Shown: one piece after another, positions 1 to 5,720 of the stretch | Numbering within the stretch: position 1 is the stretch's first letter | Layout: each line of letters starts with the position of its first letter | NCBI GenBank assembly: GCA_947465275.1 | Contig: CANIAI010000147.1 | Coordinates: 1-6,330, forward strand | Direction: 5' to 3' | DNA from: Acidobacteriota bacterium | GTDB taxonomy: Bacteria > Acidobacteriota > Vicinamibacteria > Vicinamibacterales > UBA2999 | DNA: 6,330 nt | Translations under genes and position numbers: made by a program | Notes under the pieces: generated by a model | The model's database searches: none | What the model was told of the DNA's origin: nothing | The model's input: only the letters and a program-made list of their open reading frames with translations

Positions 1-787
1 CGGCCATCACGCACATGTTGATGTACTCGGCCTGGGGAAAGAGGGCGAACCGCACCGAGCTGTACTCGGTGTTGTAGCCGGCGACGAGTTCCTGTTCCGC
101 TTCCGGGAAGTCGAACGGGGCGCGGTTGGTCTCGGCGATGCCGGCGATCACGTAGATGATGAAGCCGACCGGCTGCAGGAAGACATACCAGCGCGGAATC
201 ACTCCGAACCAGGCGCCCGACTGCGTGTCGACGATCTCGCGCAGCGAGAGCGAGCCGGCCAGCATGATGACGGCGGCGATCGACGTCGCGTAGGCGAGCT
301 CGTAGCTGATCATCTGCGCCGACGACCGGAGGCCGCCGAGCAGCGAGTACTTGCTGTTGGACGACCAGCCGGCGAGCACGATGCCGTAGACGCCCATCGA
401 GGTGATCGCGAAGACCACCAGCACGCCGACGTTCACGTCGGCCACACCAAGCTTCACCGGCTCCGGCAGGAGGCCGAACAACGTGACCTCCTCACCCCAC
501 GGCACGCACGCGAAGGCGGCGAACGCCGAGGCGACCGAGAGGAGCGGTGCGAGCGTGAAGAGCCACTTATCAGCCGCCTTCGGCCGCAGCTCCTCCTTCA
601 TGAGGAGCTTGAGAATGTCGGCCAGCGGCTGCAGCAGACCCCAGGGACCGGTCAGGTAGGGGCCGTACCGCTGCTGCATGAAGGCCATGACCTTGCGCTC
701 CGCGAGCACGAGCACTGCTGATGCATTGATCAGCATGAAGAAGGTCAGACCGATGATGACCAGTTGGACGATGAGTCTCAGATCCAT
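1..787 (-). CDS. nuoH: NADH-quinone oxidoreductase subunit H (NuoH), 3' end beyond the window
   Basis: This is the membrane subunit of complex I (ND1 homologue) that forms the heel of the membrane arm and, with NuoB and NuoD, the quinone-binding channel. The frame is open from ATG at 787 to the left edge, giving 262 residues of a protein usually about 330-430 long, so the C-terminus is missing. Family signatures seen are LAERKVMAFMQQRYGP (residues 28-43), the GLLQPLADILKLLMKE stretch (50-65), and the acidic quinone-channel loop AETNRAPFDFPEAEQELVAG (218-237) followed by YNTEYSS. Several hydrophobic helices are evident (about 5-28, 75-95, 115-140, 165-180, 203-218). A GGGAA lies 6 bases before the ATG and is a weak ribosome site. 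The gene starts 59 bp after nuoF stops, where nuoG would normally stand. Residues 250-254 read FPQAE where I would expect something like FFxAE. Confidence 0.96.
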   Translation of the reverse strand, partial: MDLRLIVQLVIIGLTFFMLINASAVLVLAERKVMAFMQQRYGPYLTGPWGLLQPLADILKLLMKEELRPKAADKWLFTLAPLLSVASAFAAFACVPWGEEVTLFGLLPEPVKLGVADVNVGVLVVFAITSMGVYGIVLAGWSSNSKYSLLGGLRSSAQMISYELAYATSIAAVIMLAGSLSLREIVDTQSGAWFGVIPRWYVFLQPVGFIIYVIAGIAETNRAPFDFPEAEQELVAGYNTEYSSVRFALFPQAEYINMCVMA

Positions 788-846
788 ATCGTTCCCGGCG
801 GCCCCGCACGGACCGCCTCACGCCCAGACGGGCGTCCGTCAGTCCG
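788..846 (-). other. nuoF-nuoH spacer in the usual nuoG position
   Basis: This 59-bp stretch is the longest gap between genes from nuoC to nuoH. It holds a perfect inverted repeat ACGCCC-AGAC-GGGCGT (820-835) and an 8-bp tandem duplication GTCCGTCA x2 (834-849), which also covers the nuoF stop codon. The inverted repeat would form a 6-bp hairpin in the nuo transcript, but no T-tract follows it, so it is not a convincing terminator. The rest supplies the weak ribosome site of nuoH. There is no room for nuoG and no remnant of it that I can recognise. Confidence 0.6.
820..835 (-). repeat. Small perfect hairpin between nuoF and nuoH
   Basis: Two 6-base arms (ACGCCC and GGGCGT) pair perfectly around a 4-base loop. 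In the mRNA the hairpin lies 11 bases after the nuoF stop codon and 32 bases before the nuoH start. It is too short, and lacks the downstream T-run, to be called an intrinsic terminator. It could stabilise the 3' end of a processed nuoF message or be chance in GC-rich DNA. Confidence 0.4.
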
Positions 847-2163
847 TCAGTGAGCGTGCGCGTGCGCCGCGTGACGGCCGCGCCACTCGGCCGGGAGGGT
901 GCAGCGTCCTTCCCGCACGTGCGCCTCGTATTCCTCGCGGAACACCTTGAGCGTCGTGAGCACCGGCGTCGCCGCGGCATCACCGAACGCGCAGAGCGTC
1001 TTGCCCGCGATGTTGCTGGCAACCCCGAAGAGCAGGTCGATGTCCTTGGGCTGCCCTTCCCCGCGCTCGACACGCTGCAGCAGCTTGTAGAGCCAGTCGC
1101 CGCCCTCGCGGCACGGGGTGCACTTGCCACACGACTCGTGGCGGTAGAAGTGCAGCAGGTTCATGGCGAGCCAGACCATGCAGGTGGTGTCGTCGAGCAC
1201 GATCAGACCGGCCGATCCGAGGAGCGAGCCCGCCTTCTGCACGCCATCGAAGCTCGCCGGCGCGTCGAGCTGGTGCTCGAGCAGCACGGGCACCGACGAC
1301 CCACCCGGGATGACGGCCTTGAAGGACCGGCCGTTGGCCATGCCCTGGGCGAACTGCTCGCCGAAGATCAGCTCCCGGAGCGTCGTGTGCATCGACGCCT
1401 CGTACACGCCGGGGCGCTTCACGTGGCCGGAGATGCAGTACAGCTTGGGTCCGCCGTTCTTCTCGGGACCCATCGCCGCGAACCATTCCGGACCGTTCTT
1501 GATGATGAGCGGCACGTTGCAGAGCGTCTCGACGTTGTTCACCGCCGTCGGGCTCTGGTAGAGGCCGGCCACCGCCGGGAACGGCGGCTTCAGGCGCGGC
1601 TGCGCCCGCTTGCCTTCGAGCGACTCGATGAGGGCGGTTTCCTCACCCGCCTCGTACGCGCCCGCGCCACGGTGCACGTAGACGTCGCAGTCGAAGCCCG
1701 TGCCGAAGATGTTCTTCCCGAGGAAGCCGCCGGCATAGGCCTCGGCGATCGCGGCCTCGAGGTGCTCCTGCACATGGTAGAACTCGCCGCGGATGTAGAT
1801 GTAGGCGGTCTTCGCGCCGATGGCGTAACACGCGATCGCGCACCCCTCGATCAGCAGGTGCGGGTTGCGCTCCATCAGCACGTGGTCCTTGAACGTGCCG
1901 GGCTCGCTCTCGTCGGCGTTGCAGCAGATGTACTTCGCCTTCGGCGTGTCCTTCTGCACGAACTGCCACTTCATCCCGGTCGGGAATCCGGCGCCGCCGC
2001 GGCCGCGGAGTCCCGAGGCCTTGACCTGCTCGATGACGTCGCTCGGCTGCAGCGCCAGGGCCTTCTTCAGCCCCTCGTATCCCTGCTGATCGCGCAGGTA
2101 GGCCGCCAGGGTGAACGAGTCGGGCTGGCCGACGAACTTCGTGAGTACCGGTTCGTACGCCAT
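847..2163 (-). CDS. nuoF: NADH-quinone oxidoreductase subunit F (NuoF), NADH/FMN subunit
   Basis: This is the 51-kDa flavoprotein of complex I: it oxidises NADH, passes a hydride to FMN, then electrons to cluster N3 and onward. The 438-residue product has the FMN/NADH glycine loop GLRGRGGAGFPTGMKW (51-66), CNADESEPGTFKDH (81-94), RGEFYH (125-130), GAGAYEAGEETALIESLEGK (166-185), and the 4Fe-4S ligands of N3 as Cys345, Cys348 and Cys351 in ESCGKCTPC plus Cys391 in TLCAFGD. The frame extends further upstream into nuoE, but ATG at 2163 sits 2 bases after the nuoE stop and gives the expected N-terminus; a GGAAG about 10 bases upstream can serve as ribosome site. Length is normal for the family. 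The C-terminus ends in RHAAHAHAH, an unusual His/Ala tail. Cys usual in the GAGxYxCGEE motif is Ala here; it is not a cluster ligand. Confidence 0.98.
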   Translation of the reverse strand: MAYEPVLTKFVGQPDSFTLAAYLRDQQGYEGLKKALALQPSDVIEQVKASGLRGRGGAGFPTGMKWQFVQKDTPKAKYICCNADESEPGTFKDHVLMERNPHLLIEGCAIACYAIGAKTAYIYIRGEFYHVQEHLEAAIAEAYAGGFLGKNIFGTGFDCDVYVHRGAGAYEAGEETALIESLEGKRAQPRLKPPFPAVAGLYQSPTAVNNVETLCNVPLIIKNGPEWFAAMGPEKNGGPKLYCISGHVKRPGVYEASMHTTLRELIFGEQFAQGMANGRSFKAVIPGGSSVPVLLEHQLDAPASFDGVQKAGSLLGSAGLIVLDDTTCMVWLAMNLLHFYRHESCGKCTPCREGGDWLYKLLQRVERGEGQPKDIDLLFGVASNIAGKTLCAFGDAAATPVLTTLKVFREEYEAHVREGRCTLPAEWRGRHAAHAHAH

Positions 2164-2165
2164 GA

Positions 2166-2771
2166 CTACTTCGCTTCCTTCTTCAGGTGGCAGCCGGTGA
2201 ACGCCGCCGGGCCGCGCGCCGCGAGGTCGTCGATGAAGGCGGCGCAGTCCTCGGGACGCAGCCGCTCGTGCCAGTCGTCGTTGACCATGACCACCGGCGC
2301 GCGGTCGCACGCACCGAGGCACTCGGCCTCGATCAGCGTGAACGTGCCCGTGGGGTCGGTCTCGCCCGGCTTGATCCCGAGCCTGGCGCTGAGTTCCTCG
2401 GTCACGCGCTCGGCGCCGAGCAGCGCGCACGACAGCGTCCGGCAGACGTTCAGCACGTACTTCCCGACCGGCTTCGTGTAGAACATCGTGTAGTACGACA
2501 CGACGTCCTCGACTTCAGCGGTCGTGCAGCGAATCTGCTGCGCCACGTGCGCCATCGCGTTGGCCGTCAGGTATCCCTGCTGGCGCTGCGCGAGGTACAG
2601 GGCGTAGAGAATCGCCGACTTGCGCTGCTCGGGCGGGTAGCGCGTGACGATCTCGTCGAAGGTCTTCTGATTCTCGGGCGTGAACGCGAACGGCTCGCCC
2701 ACGTCCGCCAGCTTCCGTTCTGACCTGTGGAACTTGGCTGGGGCGTACTCCATCTCGGGGTGGAAACTCAC
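2166..2771 (-). CDS. nuoE: NADH-quinone oxidoreductase subunit E (NuoE), 2Fe-2S subunit
   Basis: This is the 24-kDa subunit of the NADH-oxidising module, carrying cluster N1a next to the FMN of NuoF. The product has 201 residues from GTG at 2771. It shows the helical N-terminal domain (FTPENQKTFDEIVTRYP, 30-46; RKSAILYALYLAQRQQGYLT, 50-69), the VEDVVSYYTMFYTKPVGKY stretch (87-105), and the thioredoxin-like domain with cluster ligands Cys110 and Cys115 (CRTLSC) and Cys151 and Cys155 (CLGAC). The GTG overlaps the nuoD stop as GTGA and has GGGAG 10 bases upstream (2782-2786). An ATG at 2753 would give 195 residues with a poorer ribosome site, and the conserved region does not decide between them. 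The TAG stop lies 2 bases before nuoF. Translational coupling with nuoD and nuoF is likely. Confidence 0.97.
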   Translation of the reverse strand: MSFHPEMEYAPAKFHRSERKLADVGEPFAFTPENQKTFDEIVTRYPPEQRKSAILYALYLAQRQQGYLTANAMAHVAQQIRCTTAEVEDVVSYYTMFYTKPVGKYVLNVCRTLSCALLGAERVTEELSARLGIKPGETDPTGTFTLIEAECLGACDRAPVVMVNDDWHERLRPEDCAAFIDDLAARGPAAFTGCHLKKEAK

Positions 2772-3949
2772 CGGTCGCAGTCTCCCATCACAACGTCAGT
2801 CGAGCCGATGACGGCAATCACGTCGGCGATCATGCCGCCCTCGATGATCTTGGGCAGCGCCTGGATCGCCATGAACGACGGCGGCCGCATCTTCACCCGC
2901 CACGGGCGGTTCGTACCGTCGGACACGATGTAGACACCGTGCTCGCCACGCGGCCCCTCGATCGGCACGTACGACTCGCCCGCCGGCACCGTGAACCCCT
3001 GCGAGTAGATCAGGAAGTGCTGGATGAGCGCTTCCATCTCGGTATAGACCTTGTCCTTGGGCGGCGGCACGACGCGGGTATCGTCGCAGGCCCACGCACC
3101 GGTCGGCGAGATGCGCGTGATCGCCTGCGAGCAGATCTTCCAGCTCTCGCGCATCTCGCGGATGCGCGTGCGATACCTGGCGAACACGTCGCCTTCCTTC
3201 GCCGTCGAAACCTCGAAGTCGTAGTTCGCGTAGGTCAGGTACGGGAAGTACTTGCGGACGTCGTAGTCGGACCCCGCGGCACGCGACACCGGGCCGACCA
3301 GGCCCCACGCGAAGGCGTCCTCCTGCGTGATGACGCCGACGCCCTCGGTGCGGCGACGGAACATGTCGTTCTTGGTGAGCAGCCCCTCGTACTCATCGAG
3401 CTTCGCCGGGAAGCGGTCGAGGAACGCGGTCACCGCCTCGTGGAACCCGCGCGGCAGGTCGTCACGCAGGCCGCCGACGCGGAAATAGCTCGGGAAGAAG
3501 CGGAACCCCGCGACCAGCTCGTTGATGTTCATGAGCAGTTCGCGTTCACGCAGCGCGTAGAACAGCATGGAGACCGCGCCGATTTCCATCGCGTGCGTGC
3601 CGAGCCACACCAGGTGGCTGGCCAGGCGCTGCAACTCGGCGAGCAGCACCCGGATGTCCTGCACGCGCTCGGGCATCTCGAGGCCGAGCAGCTTCTCGAC
3701 GCTCAGCACGTAGGCGAGGCTGTTCGACTGGGCGCCCAGGTAGTCCATGCGCTCGACGAGCGGGATCACCTGCTGCCACTTCTTCTGCTCGGCGGTCTTC
3801 TCGATACCGGTGTGGAGGTACCCGATGGTCGGGCGGGCCGACTTGATCGTCTCACCATCGAGCTCCAGGATCAGCCGCAGCACGCCGTGCGTGCTGGGGT
3901 GCTGGGGCCCCATGTTGACGGTCATCGTCTCGGTGCGCATTTCCGCCAT
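2768..3949 (-). CDS. nuoD: NADH-quinone oxidoreductase subunit D (NuoD), 49-kDa quinone-site subunit
   Basis: This is the hydrogenase-large-subunit-like protein of the complex I connecting module; with NuoB it forms the quinone reduction site near cluster N2. The 393-residue product starts with NMGPQHPSTHGVLRL (12-26), where His21 is the expected quinone-site His, and has ERMDYLGAQSNSLAYVLSVE (66-85), where Tyr80 aligns with the quinone-site Tyr of Thermus Nqo4. Other signatures are YLHTGIEK (44-51), ERELLMNINE (135-144), RVGGLRDDLP (157-166), EGPRGEHGVY (331-340) and the C-terminus IGSTDVVMGDCDR (381-393). It is a stand-alone nuoD, not a nuoCD fusion. The ATG at 3949 overlaps the nuoC stop as TAATG, with GGTGA and GAGGAGG (3961-3967) just upstream as ribosome site. 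The TGA stop overlaps the nuoE start. Confidence 0.98.
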   Translation of the reverse strand: MAEMRTETMTVNMGPQHPSTHGVLRLILELDGETIKSARPTIGYLHTGIEKTAEQKKWQQVIPLVERMDYLGAQSNSLAYVLSVEKLLGLEMPERVQDIRVLLAELQRLASHLVWLGTHAMEIGAVSMLFYALRERELLMNINELVAGFRFFPSYFRVGGLRDDLPRGFHEAVTAFLDRFPAKLDEYEGLLTKNDMFRRRTEGVGVITQEDAFAWGLVGPVSRAAGSDYDVRKYFPYLTYANYDFEVSTAKEGDVFARYRTRIREMRESWKICSQAITRISPTGAWACDDTRVVPPPKDKVYTEMEALIQHFLIYSQGFTVPAGESYVPIEGPRGEHGVYIVSDGTNRPWRVKMRPPSFMAIQALPKIIEGGMIADVIAVIGSTDVVMGDCDR

Positions 3950-4494
3950 TACTTCACCTGCCTCCTCACGCGGTCGCGCTCGAGGTTCGCCGTGAACTCC
4001 TCTTCGCTGACCTCGAGCGGCTCGTACGTCTGCACCGCCTTGCGGATCTGCACCGGGTAATCCTTGCGGGCGGGGTGCCCCTCCCAGTCGTCGGGCGTCA
4101 GGATGCGCCGCAGGTCGGGATGGTTGGCGAAGATGATCCCGAACATGTCGTAGACCTCGCGCTCGGGCCAGCCGGCGCCGGGCCAGATCTCCTGGATGGT
4201 CGGAATCAGGTCGCCTTCGGCCGCGCGCACCTTCAGGCGGATGCGCTGGCGGTTCGGCACCGAGAGCAGGTGGTAGACGACCTCGAAGCGGGGCGCACGC
4301 GGCAGGTAGTCGACCGCGGTCACCTCGATGATCACGTTGAAGCGGAGCGACGGGGTGTCGCGCAGCGCCCGGGCCGTCTCGACGAGGCGGTCGGCGGGAA
4401 CGTAGATCGTCGTGAAATCAACGCTCTTCCCGGCCTCGAACGAGGCACCGGGCACGAGCGGTGTCAGGGTCTCAATAACAGCAGCAGCGTCCAT
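3949..4494 (-). CDS. nuoC: NADH-quinone oxidoreductase subunit C (NuoC), 30-kDa subunit
   Basis: This is a cluster-free subunit of the complex I connecting module that packs against NuoD. With ATG at 4494 the product has 181 residues. The family signature is clear at residues 107-146: GAGWPEREVYDMFGI, then FANHPDLRRIL, ending GHPARKDYPV. An upstream helix/sheet part includes FNVIIEVTAVDYLPR (52-66) and FEVVYHLLSVPNRQRIRLKV (70-89). The start is uncertain: an in-frame TTG at 4512 has AGAGGG close upstream and gives 187 residues, a GTG at 4503 gives 184, and the ATG at 4494 has only GGA nearby. I chose ATG because the added residues carry no recognisable conservation. The frame is open back to a stop at 4584-4582. 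The C-terminus overlaps nuoD by one base. Confidence 0.95.
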   Translation of the reverse strand: MDAAAVIETLTPLVPGASFEAGKSVDFTTIYVPADRLVETARALRDTPSLRFNVIIEVTAVDYLPRAPRFEVVYHLLSVPNRQRIRLKVRAAEGDLIPTIQEIWPGAGWPEREVYDMFGIIFANHPDLRRILTPDDWEGHPARKDYPVQIRKAVQTYEPLEVSEEEFTANLERDRVRRQVK

Positions 4495-4636
4495 CGCATC
4501 CACTAGCGGCAACCTTGCCCTCTTTGCCTTCTTCCAGCTTCGTCCCGTGCCCGTCCAGGTCTCGTCGTGCGCAACCTGCGCTCAACCGGTGGCATCGCAG
4601 CAGGCCGGCGTGAGGCGGCGAGCGGCGACCGCGCTC
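4495..4636 (-). other. Long nuoB-nuoC spacer with a hairpin after nuoB
   Basis: About 142 bp (124 bp if nuoC begins at TTG 4512) separate nuoB from nuoC, far more than the other gaps in the A-F block. Immediately after the nuoB stop, bases 4636-4620 can fold as GAGCG/CGCTC around a 7-base loop, or alternatively as GCGG/CCGC around TCG. No T-tract follows, so a terminator is not supported. The nuoC frame is open through part of the spacer (to 4584) but has no good start codon there. A purine-rich run (4515-4535 read on the minus strand) contains the AGAGGG that may be the nuoC ribosome site. I see no gene in it. Confidence 0.55.
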
Positions 4637-5146
4637 TCAGATCCGCGAGCGGGCGATCTTCTGCTGCAGCTGGACGATCCCGTAGATCAGCGACTCGGGC
4701 CGCGGCGGGCACCCCGGCACGTACACGTCCACCGGCACGACCTGGTCAACACCCTGGACGATGGCGTAGTTGTCGAACACGCCGCCGACCGAGGCACAGG
4801 CGCCCATCGAGATGACCCACTTGGGCTCCGGCATCTGGTCGTAGACGCGGCGCATCGCGGGCGCCATCTTCCGCGACAGGCGGCCGGCCACGATCATCAG
4901 GTCTGACTGGCGGGGCGACCCGCGGAACACCTCGGCGCCGAAGCGGGCGATATCGTAGCGGCTCGCCGCCATCGCCATCATCTCGATGGCACAGCAGGCC
5001 AGGCCGAACTGCGCCGGCCAGATGGCCGACTTGCGCGCCCAGTTCACCAGCTTCTCGACGGTCGTGGTGAGGAGCGGCAGGTCGGGGTCGAGACCGTGCT
5101 CGTGGGCATGGTCGTGGGTGTGATCGTGCGTATGCTCGTGGGCCAT
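4637..5146 (-). CDS. nuoB: NADH-quinone oxidoreductase subunit B (NuoB), cluster N2 subunit, with His-rich N-terminus
   Basis: This is the complex I subunit that carries the terminal 4Fe-4S cluster N2, which hands electrons to quinone. The product has 169 residues. Cluster ligands are the tandem Cys51-Cys52 in GLACCAIEMM (48-57), Cys117 in GACA and Cys146 in VPGCPPRPE (143-151). Other family stretches are RYDIARFGAEVFRGSPRQSD (63-82), AGRLSRKMAPAMRRVYDQMP (87-106) and GGVFDNYAIVQGVD (121-134). Ahead of the conserved core, residues 1-18 read MAHEHTHDHTHDHAHEHG with His at every odd position from 3 to 17. The ATG at 5146 has GGTGA a few bases upstream and is 22 bases after nuoA, and there is no convincing start after the His tract, so the tract is probably translated. 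The C-terminus (QQKIARSRI) is short, as in many compact NuoB proteins. Confidence 0.98.
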   Translation of the reverse strand: MAHEHTHDHTHDHAHEHGLDPDLPLLTTTVEKLVNWARKSAIWPAQFGLACCAIEMMAMAASRYDIARFGAEVFRGSPRQSDLMIVAGRLSRKMAPAMRRVYDQMPEPKWVISMGACASVGGVFDNYAIVQGVDQVVPVDVYVPGCPPRPESLIYGIVQLQQKIARSRI

Positions 5147-5168
5147 TAGGTCACCGTCCGCGGGGCGT

Positions 5169-5570
5169 TCAGGCTGCCTTGCGATCGAGGGTCGTGGCGG
5201 GACGCCGCGTCCGTGACGAACCCCAGTCGAGCACGCCCTTGCGCCAGACGTACACGAACCCGACCGTCAGAATGAGGAAGAAGGTCACAATCTGCACGAA
5301 CCCGGTCCAGCCCAGATCGCGCAGGGACATCGCCCACGGATAGAGGAAGGCGACCTCGATGTCGAACAGGAGGAAGATCATCGCGACCAGGTAGAACTTC
5401 ACCGACTGGCGCTCGCGCGCGTTACCCACGGCGGGCATGCCGCACTCGTAGGGGGCGAGCTTCTCAGGGGTGGGATTCTTGGGTCCGAGGAGCACCGAGA
5501 GGCCGATCATGAGGGCGGCGAATCCCACGCCGAGCCCCGTCATGATGACTACTCCGAGCCAGCCGTCCAT
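5169..5570 (-). CDS. nuoA: NADH-quinone oxidoreductase subunit A (NuoA)
   Basis: This small membrane subunit of complex I (ND3 homologue) sits at the junction of the membrane and peripheral arms. The product has 133 residues and three hydrophobic helices (about 5-28, 58-80 and 89-109). Between the first two lies the conserved loop KLAPYECGMPAVGNARERQS (37-56), with Cys43 corresponding to the ND3 loop Cys, followed by VKFYLVAMIFLLFDIEVAFLYPWA (57-80) with the conserved acidic residues Asp70 and Glu72. The ATG at 5570 is preceded by GGAAGGG with 9-base spacing, the best ribosome site in the operon's upper part. It is the first gene of the operon, with a candidate promoter about 115 bp upstream, and ends 22 bp before nuoB. 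The Arg/Lys-rich tail (119-133) is a little longer than the minimum for the family. Confidence 0.97.
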   Translation of the reverse strand: MDGWLGVVIMTGLGVGFAALMIGLSVLLGPKNPTPEKLAPYECGMPAVGNARERQSVKFYLVAMIFLLFDIEVAFLYPWAMSLRDLGWTGFVQIVTFFLILTVGFVYVWRKGVLDWGSSRTRRPATTLDRKAA

Positions 5571-5684
5571 CAGGTCAAACCCTTCCGATGAAAGATGTCA
5601 CACACGCGTCTCCCCGGCCGGTGCTGGGCTTTCGGCCCGCGTCCGGTCACTGGAACGCTTGTGAAGAGTTTCGCAATCCTTGTC
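5571..5684 (-). promoter_or_regulatory. 5' leader of the nuo operon
   Basis: If transcription begins about 7 bases after the proposed -10 element, near 5678, the nuo mRNA has a leader of about 108 bases. It includes a small hairpin GGGC-CGAAA-GCCC (5638-5626 on the minus strand) and a GC-rich palindrome CCGGCCGG (5614-5621). No riboswitch family, leader peptide or terminator is recognisable to me. Confidence 0.4.
5580..5586 (-). promoter_or_regulatory. Ribosome binding site of nuoA
   Basis: The minus strand reads GGAAGGG here, 9 bases before the ATG at 5570. It supports that start, which also gives the expected NuoA N-terminus. Confidence 0.75.
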
Positions 5685-5713
5685 ATGCTATAGAAGCGAC
5701 TCCCAAAGGTCAA
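5685..5713 (-). promoter_or_regulatory. Candidate sigma70-type promoter of the nuo operon
   Basis: On the minus strand TTGACC (5713-5708) matches the -35 consensus in 5 of 6 positions. It is followed after exactly 17 bases by TAGCAT (5690-5685), matching the -10 consensus in 4 of 6. It is the only well-spaced pair I found in the nuoA upstream region, which is less GC-rich here than the genes around it. It overlaps the candidate promoter for the divergent gene. No regulator site could be identified. Confidence 0.55.
5686..5694 (+). promoter_or_regulatory. Candidate extended -10 promoter of the divergent glycosyltransferase-like gene
   Basis: TGC followed by TATAGA (5689-5694) fits an extended -10 element (TGnTATAAT-like). 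It lies 26 bases before the ATG at 5721, which would give a leader of about 20 bases containing AAAGG (5705-5709) as a ribosome site. No clear -35 hexamer is found at 16-18 bases upstream, which extended -10 promoters can do without. The core CTATAG is a palindrome shared with the nuo promoter on the other strand. Confidence 0.4.
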
Positions 5714-5720
5714 TTTTCCG

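Noticed and set aside
820..835. Intrinsic terminator after nuoF
   Set aside because: The stem is only 6 bp and no T-run follows on the minus strand; nuoH directly downstream argues for read-through.
570..1130. Minus-strand open frame bridging the nuoF end and nuoH start, which might have been a nuoG remnant
   Set aside because: Its translation is Arg/Ser/Ala-rich with none of the NuoG Cys motifs, and it lies in other frames of nuoF and nuoH.
850..2481. Long plus-strand open frame (543 codons) opposite nuoF and nuoE
   Set aside because: It is antisense to two unmistakable complex I genes; its translation is Arg/Leu/Val/Glu-rich with no family motif, typical of the complement of GC-rich coding sequence.
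2939..4060. Plus-strand open frame (373 codons) opposite nuoD
   Set aside because: It mirrors nuoD and runs into nuoC, and has the low-complexity composition of an antisense shadow; no ribosome site or recognisable domain supports it.
5093..5140. Short tandem repeat or CRISPR-like array at the nuoB start
   Set aside because: The 6-base periodicity comes from alternating His codons inside the nuoB frame; there are no spacers and no longer repeat units.
5614..5621. CCGGCCGG palindrome as an operator upstream of nuoA
   Set aside because: It is an 8-base GC palindrome expected by chance in DNA of this composition and matches no regulator site I can name.
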